Assembly: GCA_007127255.1 (NCBI GenBank)
Contig: SKZS01000026.1
Location: 1 to 5,190 of the forward strand
Direction: 5' to 3'
Length of the DNA: 5,190 nucleotides
DNA from: Syntrophomonadaceae bacterium
GTDB lineage: Bacteria > Bacillota > Dethiobacteria > DTU022
Shown: piece by piece, positions 1-5,190 of the stretch
How the letters are laid out: each line of letters begins with the position of its first letter
Position numbering within the stretch: position 1 is the stretch's first letter
The notes under the pieces: generated by a model
Database searches by the model: none
Told to the model about the DNA's origin: nothing
What the model saw: only the letters and a program-made list of their open reading frames with translations
Program-made: the position numbers and the translations under genes

Positions 1-1037
1 ACAGCACCGTATTGCGGATTAAGAAACATTGAAAAATTGTAAAAGAGACTTTCCGCAAGTCCCCGCTGCCAGCGTCGACGCTGGGTTCGCAAGCCGCGGT
101 AAGTTTCGGGTACCTGGGTCCAGCAGACGGGGTCGGGGAGAAAGACAATCCGGTAATCACGTTTTAATGACTTCATCACTCTTTGGATTCTCAGGGTCAA
201 CTCCATATCTTCTCCTACTGTATCCGGCCGGTAGCCGCCTGCATCAACTACAGCTTTGCGCCTGAAAACGCTAAAGGCGCCTGACAAGATTAATATTCCT
301 CCAATAGCCGACCAACCGGCCCGTCCAAAGAGAAAGGCTCGCAAATACTCGACGATCTGAAAGCGAACCCAAAAGCGAGGTGACAGTCGAGCCTCAACTA
401 CGTGACCGTCTTCAATGCGGCAGTGATTAGCGGCCCTGATTGTGCCTCCGGCAGCTACAACACGCCGGTCTTTTACAAACAGGTCAATAACTTTCAATAG
501 TGCGGCACTGTCTACTACAGAATCCGAGTCAATATTGCAGAAAAGAGGAAACTGGGAAACATTGATTCCGGCATTAAGGGCATCAGATTTACCGCCGTTA
601 TCCTTGTCAACAATAACAAGGTTTGGGTAATCGGCGGAAATATAGATATTGTGAATAGTGCCGCAGGGGATATCAAGGTTGTAGCTGCGGGCTGATTGAC
701 GCAGTTTGAATTGTTTTTTCATAACAGCCAGGGTATTGTCATGGGAGCCGTCGTTGACAATAACTATTTCAAATTCCGGGTATTGCAGAGCAAGAACGGA
801 ATATATGGTATCGACTATGGTCGTTTCTTCGTTAAAAGCGGGGATTATTATTGTCAAAGGTTTATAAAAGCCTGTGCGAAAAGTTTGAATCCGGTCGGAA
901 ACCTTTTGAGTAATCCTGTTCCGTCGCAGGCCGAAAAAAGAAAGCAGGACTAACAGCAGGTAAGAGCCGTTTAAACCGATAAAATAGAGAATTATAAAAA
1001 CGCTGTAAAAGATGAAAAAAACAGCCCATCCGCTCAT
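1..1037 (-). CDS. Processive family-2 glycosyltransferase (polysaccharide synthase), N-terminal 345 residues; runs off the left edge
   Basis: Probable membrane glycan synthase that polymerises a nucleotide-sugar on the cytoplasmic face and feeds the chain through the membrane. The frame is open without a stop from the ATG at 1037 to base 1. Residues about 4-35 are hydrophobic (one long or two short membrane segments), followed by a basic stretch. The GT-A domain starts near residue 68 (LTIIIPAFNEE) and shows every hallmark of processive GT2 enzymes: N95-D96-G97-S98, D144-K-D-N-G-G-K-S-D152, the metal-binding D170-S-D172, the catalytic-base-type G275-E276-D277, and Q319-R-R-R-W323, which binds the growing chain in BcsA and hyaluronan synthases. 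The C-terminal membrane helices lie outside the window; relatives are usually 400-480 residues. The start overlaps the stop of the HEAT gene (TAATG), with GAGGT six bases upstream. The class is secure. The sugar (GlcNAc, glucose or other) cannot be read from this sequence. The closest feel is to PgaC/IcaA-like enzymes. Confidence 0.93.
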   Translation of the reverse strand, partial: MSGWAVFFIFYSVFIILYFIGLNGSYLLLVLLSFFGLRRNRITQKVSDRIQTFRTGFYKPLTIIIPAFNEETTIVDTIYSVLALQYPEFEIVIVNDGSHDNTLAVMKKQFKLRQSARSYNLDIPCGTIHNIYISADYPNLVIVDKDNGGKSDALNAGINVSQFPLFCNIDSDSVVDSAALLKVIDLFVKDRRVVAAGGTIRAANHCRIEDGHVVEARLSPRFWVRFQIVEYLRAFLFGRAGWSAIGGILILSGAFSVFRRKAVVDAGGYRPDTVGEDMELTLRIQRVMKSLKRDYRIVFLPDPVCWTQVPETYRGLRTQRRRWQRGLAESLFYNFSMFLNPQYGA

Positions 1038-1048
1038 TAATTTACCTC
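1035..1048 (-). promoter_or_regulatory. Translational coupling site, HEAT protein to glycosyltransferase (TAATG overlap)
   Basis: The HEAT gene's TAA (1039-1037) shares its last A with the ATG (1037-1035) of the glycosyltransferase. GAGGT (1048-1044) lies six bases upstream of the ATG, within the last HEAT codons. This is the same architecture as at the receiver/HEAT junction. Confidence 0.75.
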
Positions 1049-2167
1049 ATTTAGTTCCAGAATATAGCGGCTTATATCTGCCGCCGCCCCTGCTGATTCG
1101 GTCGTCTTTCTTTTAAGAAGGGTTTTTCCATTTTGGCCTGCTTCTGATAGGGCACGGGCAGCGTGGTAGCGCACCCACCAGTAAGGATCGCTGAGCAGGT
1201 TTTCCAGTAATGGCAGGGCTTCCTGGTCCCTGCTATATTTCCAAACCTGGGCGGCAAAATTGCGTACTACCCAGTAATCATGCTTAAGGTAAGGTTTGAT
1301 ATCGAAGCCTGGCGGCATTTCTCCGATCCTGAGAAAGGCTTTTAGTATGTGAACCATGGTCTCTTGATCGGCAAACCGAGCCAGTTTACCGAGTGCCGGC
1401 AGGGCTTCCCGATAACGAAAATTGCCCAGCAGGTCGATATAGAGTGAGTAGTATACATAAGGCTCGATACTGTCTTTTCCATGCAGGTGATCAAGTAAGG
1501 ACTTTTCAACCGGATTTTCAGCTGTGCCGCTTCCGGTTTTAGCTTCCAGCGCCGCAGTAATAGCCTTGCAGGATTCAACTCCAAATCGAGATAGTATTTC
1601 TGCCGCACCCTCGAAGGTGAAGAAAGTGTGGTTAAGCAGTGTTCTGGTTGTTTGGGCGAACGCGGAGGTGTCTCCGGATGCAGCCAGACCCTGGGCTGCA
1701 GCCAGGATGAAAATGGGGTTTTTGGAGTGCAGCATTGCTAAAAGATCAGAAGTTGATTCACGGCAGCGCAGACTTCCCAGTGTTCTCGCCGCCAGTGCTT
1801 TTTGGGTTACACTTCTGTGGTGTAGTCTTTTCTTATAATAGTCAATCAGGCCTGCCTGGCGGCAGAGCAGTTTAGCTTGATCAAAATCATCTCCGTCGAG
1901 TGACCTGATGTAAGGGGCCAGGAATCGCCACATCCAGGGGTAACTGTTTGCTTTTTTAAAAACAGCAGCTGCTTCTTCGAGGGTCAACTCGCCTTGCAGA
2001 TATCCAAAAAATACATCTTCCCAATCTTCTGTCATCTGCCGATATCTTTTTTCCCCTAAACTGTGGAATAACCGCAGCAAGACAATCGCCAGCAGGAATA
2101 ATATCGTCAATCCGGCGATTACAAAAATAATTTGTACCAGTATGTAAAGATATGGATCCATAATCAT
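1037..2167 (-). CDS. Membrane-anchored HEAT-repeat protein, probable adaptor
   Basis: A 376-residue protein. Residues about 6-34 form one strongly hydrophobic segment, followed by basic residues (LRLFHSLGEKRYR), so the rest is probably cytoplasmic. Residues 45-115 are a helical region with an acidic/aromatic character. From about 120 to 345 there are paired-helix HEAT/PBS-lyase-type repeats. The clearest units are near 122-146 (ALAARTLGSLR), 153-178, 237-264, 268-285, 298-325 (VVRNFAAQVWKYSRDQEALPLL) and 328-345 (WWVRYHAARALSEAG). The last two share the pattern D-Y/P-Y-W-x-V-R, typical of such repeats. HEAT arrays bind proteins and have no catalytic residues here. The gene is joined to the receiver upstream and the glycosyltransferase downstream by one-base TAATG overlaps, so translation of the three is probably coupled. 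I infer that it transmits or scaffolds control of the synthase. A second in-frame ATG two codons on is possible, but GGGTGA lies six bases before the first. Confidence 0.9.
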   Translation of the reverse strand: MIMDPYLYILVQIIFVIAGLTILFLLAIVLLRLFHSLGEKRYRQMTEDWEDVFFGYLQGELTLEEAAAVFKKANSYPWMWRFLAPYIRSLDGDDFDQAKLLCRQAGLIDYYKKRLHHRSVTQKALAARTLGSLRCRESTSDLLAMLHSKNPIFILAAAQGLAASGDTSAFAQTTRTLLNHTFFTFEGAAEILSRFGVESCKAITAALEAKTGSGTAENPVEKSLLDHLHGKDSIEPYVYYSLYIDLLGNFRYREALPALGKLARFADQETMVHILKAFLRIGEMPPGFDIKPYLKHDYWVVRNFAAQVWKYSRDQEALPLLENLLSDPYWWVRYHAARALSEAGQNGKTLLKRKTTESAGAAADISRYILELNEVN

Positions 2168-2179
2168 TATAATTCACCC
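2165..2179 (-). promoter_or_regulatory. Translational coupling site, receiver to HEAT protein (TAATG overlap)
   Basis: The receiver's stop TAA (2169-2167) shares its last A with the ATG (2167-2165) of the HEAT gene. GGGTGA (2179-2174) sits six bases before that ATG, inside the last receiver codons. Such overlaps commonly allow the terminating ribosome to restart on the next gene. Confidence 0.75.
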
Positions 2180-2538
2180 AGTAAGCTTTTCAGGCTTTTA
2201 ACCAGCTCCGCTGTTTGGAAAGGTTTGGTCATGTATTGATCTGCCCCAAGTTCTAAAGCCTTGTGAATGTCTTCTCCCCGGCTTTTCACTGTTAGTATGA
2301 TTACCGGTAATTGAGGCTTTTCGGCTCGAATTCTTTTCAGGACCTGAATCCCGTCGAGAAAAGGCATCATTACATCGATGATCGCTGCATCGATATCTTC
2401 TTCCAGCGCAGCTTTCAGGGCTTCTTTTCCGTCAGATGTCGATCGCACCTTAAAACCTTCTTTGCCAAGTTTGAAAGTTATAAGACGGTTAACGCTTGGA
2501 TCGTCTTCTGCGATAAGAATTAGTTTTTGTTTTTCCAT
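2167..2538 (-). CDS. Single-domain CheY-like response regulator
   Basis: A 123-residue stand-alone receiver. The acidic pocket is E11-D12, the phosphoacceptor is D55 (IIDVMMP), the switch residue is T83 (ILTVKS), the beta5 aromatic is Y102, and the invariant lysine is K105 (TKPF). All catalytic residues are present, so it should be phosphorylated by a histidine kinase, most simply the one encoded directly upstream. The protein ends right after helix 5 (LVKSLKSLLGEL), with no DNA-binding, GGDEF or other output domain. It must therefore act by binding another protein or serve as a relay intermediate. The HEAT-repeat protein that starts inside its stop codon is the best candidate partner (inference). 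The start is supported by GGAGG five bases before the ATG. Confidence 0.95.
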   Translation of the reverse strand: MEKQKLILIAEDDPSVNRLITFKLGKEGFKVRSTSDGKEALKAALEEDIDAAIIDVMMPFLDGIQVLKRIRAEKPQLPVIILTVKSRGEDIHKALELGADQYMTKPFQTAELVKSLKSLLGEL

Positions 2539-2592
2539 GCTGTCCTCCGTGTAGCATAACCTTTGCCTGGCACTTACCGGGGTTGGCTTACC
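2539..2592 (-). other. 54-base spacer between kinase and receiver, the longest gap in the operon
   Basis: Apart from the receiver's ribosome binding site I see no convincing stem-loop with a T-run, no -35/-10 pair and no small reading frame. The hexamer GGTAAG occurs twice on the minus strand (in 2578-2592), which may be chance. Confidence 0.5.
2543..2548 (-). promoter_or_regulatory. Strong ribosome binding site of the response regulator
   Basis: The minus strand reads GGAGGA four to five bases before the ATG at 2538. It is the closest match to the Shine-Dalgarno consensus in the window. It lies in the 54-base gap after the kinase, so the receiver is translated independently of the kinase and may be made in excess over it. 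Confidence 0.75.
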
Positions 2593-3738
2593 CTACTCTT
2601 TCTTTTCCGTATTCTGCCCCGGGAGATAGACGGTAAATACGCTTCCTTTGCCTGGACTGCTGTTCAGTTCTACCATGCCGTTATGGCGCTGCACAATACG
2701 GTCAACTATATAAAGACCGACTCCGGTTCCACCTTTGCTGCGTGTTCCTGGATTTTCAACCCGGTAAAACATTTCAAAGACAGCCTTATGATCCTCTTCG
2801 GGTATACCAATACCGCTGTCGCTGACCGCCACCCGGATCATGTCATTTTTTCTATTGTAATCGGCTTCAATAGAAACGAAGCCTTTTTCGGTGTATTTAA
2901 TCGCATTGCTAATAAGGTTGCCGAAGGCCTGGGCGAGGCGTTCCCGGTCACCTAACATTTTTAGGCCAGGGATAATATTTACGGAATAATCGAGTTTTTT
3001 GGCTGCAGCGTCTGCCCTGAAACTGTTTGCTAAGTTTTCTAAGGTCAATGAAAGATCAAATAGATTGCTTTCATAAGAAAAATCGGTGCTTTCGAAGCGG
3101 GCCATTTCCAGAAGTTCATCAATTGTTCCCGCCAGCTTCTGCTCCTGGTTATGAATAGTGGTTATAAACTCTTTCTGAATATCGTTTAAATCTCCGGCAT
3201 CCCCGGCCAACAGCAAATCGAGATATCCCTGCATGCTGGTCAGTGGAGTTTTTAACTCATGGCTCAGGGCACTAAAAAAGCGGGCTTTTTGCTCTTCCAG
3301 ATCAACTTTTTCGCTGATATCGCGAAAAATTTCCATGCCACCGACAACAGTGCCCTGTTTGTTACGGATTGGCGCCACACTTACTTCAACTACTATCCGG
3401 CTGCCATTTTTGTGCAGCGCTTTTACTATTAAGGGTTGTTCAGAAGACTGTCCGGCTGCCATGGCCCGGTATAGAGGGCAAAGGTTCGTGCTGCAGATCT
3501 TGTTCCCGGCCATATCTATGTGGTTTAGAACATCGTCGGCGCAGCGTTTGTCAAGGACCTCTTTGGCCTTGTAACCTGTGACCTTTTCACAGGCTGTATT
3601 CCAAAAAATAATCCGCCTTTCGAGGTCTGTGATATAAATGCAGTCGCTAACCTGTTCGAGGAGATTAGGCAGGTTTTCCACCGATTCCAGTATCGATATG
3701 CCGTCAGAACTGATTATAGGTTTGTTTTCTTTGTCCAT
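2593..3738 (-). CDS. Cytoplasmic PAS-domain sensor histidine kinase
   Basis: A 381-residue kinase that autophosphorylates on histidine and donates to a receiver. There is no signal peptide or membrane segment, so sensing is probably cytoplasmic. One PAS domain spans about 22-142 (SDCIYITDLERRIIFWN through VVGGMEIFRDISE). It contains an insert with C66, H73, C82 and C87 in the pattern C-x(6)-H-x(8)-C-x(4)-C-P-L. A short linker leads to the HisKA helix with phosphoacceptor H160 in SALSHELKTPLTS. The HATPase domain has the N box (NLISNAIKYT, N278), G1 box (D307-S-G-I-G), F box (FEMFYRV), G2 box (GGTGVGLYIV, 336-345) and G3 region (SPGKGSVFTVYLP, 361-373). All boxes are intact, so it should be active. 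The start ATG lies four bases after the stop of the upstream gene, with AAGGA eight bases before it. The cognate receiver follows after 54 bases. The ligand or cofactor is not evident. Confidence 0.95.
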   Translation of the reverse strand: MDKENKPIISSDGISILESVENLPNLLEQVSDCIYITDLERRIIFWNTACEKVTGYKAKEVLDKRCADDVLNHIDMAGNKICSTNLCPLYRAMAAGQSSEQPLIVKALHKNGSRIVVEVSVAPIRNKQGTVVGGMEIFRDISEKVDLEEQKARFFSALSHELKTPLTSMQGYLDLLLAGDAGDLNDIQKEFITTIHNQEQKLAGTIDELLEMARFESTDFSYESNLFDLSLTLENLANSFRADAAAKKLDYSVNIIPGLKMLGDRERLAQAFGNLISNAIKYTEKGFVSIEADYNRKNDMIRVAVSDSGIGIPEEDHKAVFEMFYRVENPGTRSKGGTGVGLYIVDRIVQRHNGMVELNSSPGKGSVFTVYLPGQNTEKKE

Positions 3739-3742
3739 GATA

Positions 3743-4888
3743 CTATTCCTTTTCCAATTCTAAAATGTTTGTCAAAACCGGGGCATACCACTGGAAATAA
3801 AAACGGTATTCTACCGGCATGCCCGGCATGTAGGAAAGAGCCCGTTGAATTGTGGCGCTCCCGGTCAGGCTGGGCGGCAGCAGGGCGGGCAGCTGGTCTG
3901 CAAAATCGCCTGCAAAATAGATTCGCTTTGCCCCGTCAGGGGCCGGGTAGTAAATAACGGCAGGAAAAAGTTCCGGTAACCCGCGGTCACGTAAGGCAGC
4001 TCCTGCTTCTTCGCCAAAAGGCGGTTCGAAGTAGGCCAGCACTTCTGCTTCATCAATATCGCTGTCAATTTCTAGAATTTCTACCCAGTAAAGATAGGGA
4101 ACTGCAGAACTTGCACCGTCCAGCAGTTCATGACCGGCTCCGGTAATAACTGGCCAGGGAGCGTTAAAGTCCTTACTTTCGATAATCACCAGATCTGTAT
4201 ACCAGCCGAGACCGGTTACATCTTCGCGAACAAAGATCATTCCTGCCCCTTCAAGGTCCCATTCCAGGCCGTAAATACGGCTGTAAAGCTCTTTTATCCA
4301 AAAGGCGGCTTCGTCCAGGTTGGCATAGTAGCGAGTAAGCCAGCCGCCGTACCTGACCGCAAAGAGCTCCTGCAGCAGTTTGGCTGCTTCCTGATCAAGA
4401 TAGGTGGGATAGCCGAAAATGTTATGCTCCCCAATTAATACAGCCCCTTCCCTGTTGGCGAAACGGGCAGCCTCTTCTACCTCGTATCGATCAAATCCAC
4501 CGTAAATCAATTCAATCTCCTGGTGTTCATAAGGCAGTTTTTCTTCATATACCTCCAGGCCTTCTTCATAATCATAGATGCCGTAGCTGTCAGCCAGGTA
4601 AAGAATTTCGACAGCTTCCAGGTCAGCGGCAGTCAAAGTTTCCATGTGCTCTTTTTCAGGATGATAACCGAGATAATCACGGTCATACCGCATGAACTCT
4701 CCCTGCGGATTGGTGAAACGATTGTGTTTTAAAACCCAGAATATTGCCCGGTGTTCGCGGTAGTCGGTTTCGGGTACGGTCTTATCCACGACCAGCAAAT
4801 TAACTTTTCTTTCCGGTCCGAGGTGCCAGGCAGAAAAATACAGGGCGACTATAATTATTATGATTAAAAGAACATGTCTGCGGCGCAT
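3743..4888 (-). CDS. Membrane-anchored extracytoplasmic protein of unknown function, possibly with a glutamine-amidotransferase-like fold
   Basis: I do not recognise the family with certainty. From the ATG at 4888 it is 381 residues. It begins with a short basic stretch (MRRRH), then an isoleucine-rich hydrophobic segment at about 6-22 and no lipobox. This suggests an uncleaved anchor with the body outside. The body is rich in acidic and aromatic residues and contains no cysteine. Alternating hydrophobic strands and helices (NLLVVDKTVP near 30-39, EILYLADSYG near 94-103, GAVLIGEHNIFG near 148-159, RIYFAGDFAD near 322-331) recall the Rossmann-like ThuA/GATase-1 class often found beside polysaccharide genes. 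The nucleophilic cysteine of amidotransferases is absent, so any such fold is non-amidotransferase. An in-frame TTG at 4897 would add three residues, but the Shine-Dalgarno sequence abuts it directly, so the ATG is preferred. It ends four bases before the kinase gene. Role inferred from position only: polysaccharide assembly, modification or sensing at the cell surface. Confidence 0.8.
   Translation of the reverse strand: MRRRHVLLIIIIIVALYFSAWHLGPERKVNLLVVDKTVPETDYREHRAIFWVLKHNRFTNPQGEFMRYDRDYLGYHPEKEHMETLTAADLEAVEILYLADSYGIYDYEEGLEVYEEKLPYEHQEIELIYGGFDRYEVEEAARFANREGAVLIGEHNIFGYPTYLDQEAAKLLQELFAVRYGGWLTRYYANLDEAAFWIKELYSRIYGLEWDLEGAGMIFVREDVTGLGWYTDLVIIESKDFNAPWPVITGAGHELLDGASSAVPYLYWVEILEIDSDIDEAEVLAYFEPPFGEEAGAALRDRGLPELFPAVIYYPAPDGAKRIYFAGDFADQLPALLPPSLTGSATIQRALSYMPGMPVEYRFYFQWYAPVLTNILELEKE
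3746..3751 (-). promoter_or_regulatory. Ribosome binding site of the histidine kinase, inside the end of the upstream gene
   Basis: The minus strand reads AAGGAA within the last codons of the upstream gene, eight bases (counted from AAGGA) before the kinase ATG at 3738. The stop TAG of the upstream gene lies between the site and the start, so ribosomes finishing that gene are well placed to reinitiate. Confidence 0.65.
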
Positions 4889-4897
4889 TAAAGACAA

Positions 4898-4904
4898 CCT
4901 TTCC
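4898..4904 (-). promoter_or_regulatory. Ribosome binding site deciding the start of the 381-residue extracytoplasmic protein
   Basis: The minus strand reads GGAAAGG and then nine bases to the ATG at 4888. The in-frame TTG at 4897 follows this site with no spacer, so a ribosome bound here could not use it. This favours the ATG start. Confidence 0.7.
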
Positions 4905-4915
4905 GGGCTGTAAAT

Positions 4916-5190
4916 TTAATCTATGCTGCCGAAGTAATCGGCAATAATAGGATAACTTTCTTTAAAACGAAACTGGTAGCGTGGTTCTTCCCACCCATCC
5001 CATAGATAGGGAGTTGGATTTTCTGTGAAAGTTTCGACTGTGCGCGGCTCGAAATCTATTAAAACAGGGTTTTCACGCATATCCGTTTCGTCACCGGTTA
5101 TTCTATAAGTTGCAGCGTAGAAAATAAAACCTTCTGTTTGTACTATTTCCAGTTCATCACGCAGCGGTAAATCGATGTAGGGGCCGGGAT
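4916..5190 (-). CDS. C-terminal 90 residues of an unrecognised protein; runs off the right edge
   Basis: The reading frame is open from the right edge (first full codon at 5188) to a TAA at 4918-4916, while the other two minus-strand frames hit stops within about 50 bases of the edge. The 90 residues are acidic and rich in aromatics and prolines, with beta-strand-like runs (ELEIVQTEGFIFYAATYRI near 12-30; ENPVLIDFEPRTVETF near 39-54; PRYQFRFKESYPIIADYF near 69-86). There is no membrane segment or known motif in this part. It ends 27 bases before the next start in the same direction, so it belongs to the same operon. The composition resembles that of the downstream extracytoplasmic protein, which suggests, but does not prove, a similar location. 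No function is proposed. Confidence 0.7.
   Translation of the reverse strand, partial: PGPYIDLPLRDELEIVQTEGFIFYAATYRITGDETDMRENPVLIDFEPRTVETFTENPTPYLWDGWEEPRYQFRFKESYPIIADYFGSID

Noticed and set aside
29..953. Several short plus-strand open frames (29-265, 442-630, 696-953)
   Set aside because: They are antisense to the glycosyltransferase, which reads continuously with all its motifs on the minus strand. The short frames have no recognisable content.
1524..1838. Plus-strand open frame of 104 codons
   Set aside because: Antisense to the HEAT-repeat region; its composition is that of a mirrored alanine/leucine-rich gene and no start signal is evident.
1956..2177. Minus-strand frame of 73 codons overlapping the start of the HEAT gene
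   Set aside because: It is an out-of-frame reading of the HEAT gene's membrane segment; the in-frame product has a coherent anchor plus repeats and a better placed Shine-Dalgarno site.
2560..2592. Possible terminator between the kinase and receiver genes
   Set aside because: TGCCTGGCA is an inverted repeat with only one loop base, and no GC-rich stem followed by a T-run is present on the minus strand.
2560..2655. Eleven-base repeat CCTTTGCCTGG at 2560-2570 and 2645-2655
   Set aside because: One copy encodes the G3 box of the kinase and the other is in the spacer after it. It could be a trace of a small duplication, but the flanks diverge quickly, so chance is as likely.
2563..2955. Plus-strand open frame of 130 codons
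   Set aside because: It lies antisense to the ATPase domain of the histidine kinase, whose N, G1, F and G2 boxes are intact. The translation shows no domain and there is no good ribosome binding site.
4130..4438. Plus-strand open frame of 102 codons
   Set aside because: Antisense to the body of the extracytoplasmic protein, which has a convincing start, anchor and operon spacing; no support for a separate gene.

Overview
The whole window reads as one minus-strand transcription unit: six genes, all leftward, with almost no space between them. In transcription order these are the C-terminal end of an unrecognised protein (5190-4916), a membrane-anchored extracytoplasmic protein of unknown function (4888-3743), a soluble PAS-type sensor histidine kinase (3738-2593), a single-domain CheY-like response regulator (2538-2167), a membrane-anchored HEAT-repeat protein (2167-1037), and the first 345 residues of a processive family-2 glycosyltransferase (1037 to beyond base 1). 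The gaps are 27, 4 and 54 bases, followed by two one-base TAATG stop/start overlaps. I saw no RNA gene, mobile element, CRISPR array, terminator or promoter, and no gene-free stretch longer than 54 bases.

The organism is most likely a Gram-positive-type bacterium of the Clostridia / Peptococcaceae kind. The basis is strong purine-rich Shine-Dalgarno sites at good spacing before every complete gene, moderate GC by eye, and PAS kinase and glycosyltransferase sequences of the style common in anaerobic Firmicutes. This is an inference from style, not a proven assignment.

The likely theme is regulated export of a surface polysaccharide. The glycosyltransferase carries the complete signature set of processive beta-glycan synthases (NDGS, DKDNGGKSD, DSD, GED, QRRRW), as in poly-GlcNAc, hyaluronan and cellulose synthases. 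Next to it are a kinase and a receiver that has no DNA-binding domain, so the phosphosignal probably acts through protein contact. The HEAT-repeat protein lies between the receiver and the synthase, with stop/start overlaps on both sides, and is the natural candidate for the link. The two upstream genes probably supply extracytoplasmic functions, but I do not recognise their families.

The most interesting hypothesis is that receiver + HEAT adaptor + synthase form a post-translational control module for polysaccharide synthesis that does not use c-di-GMP. The gene order and coupling are visible in the sequence; the mechanism is inference.
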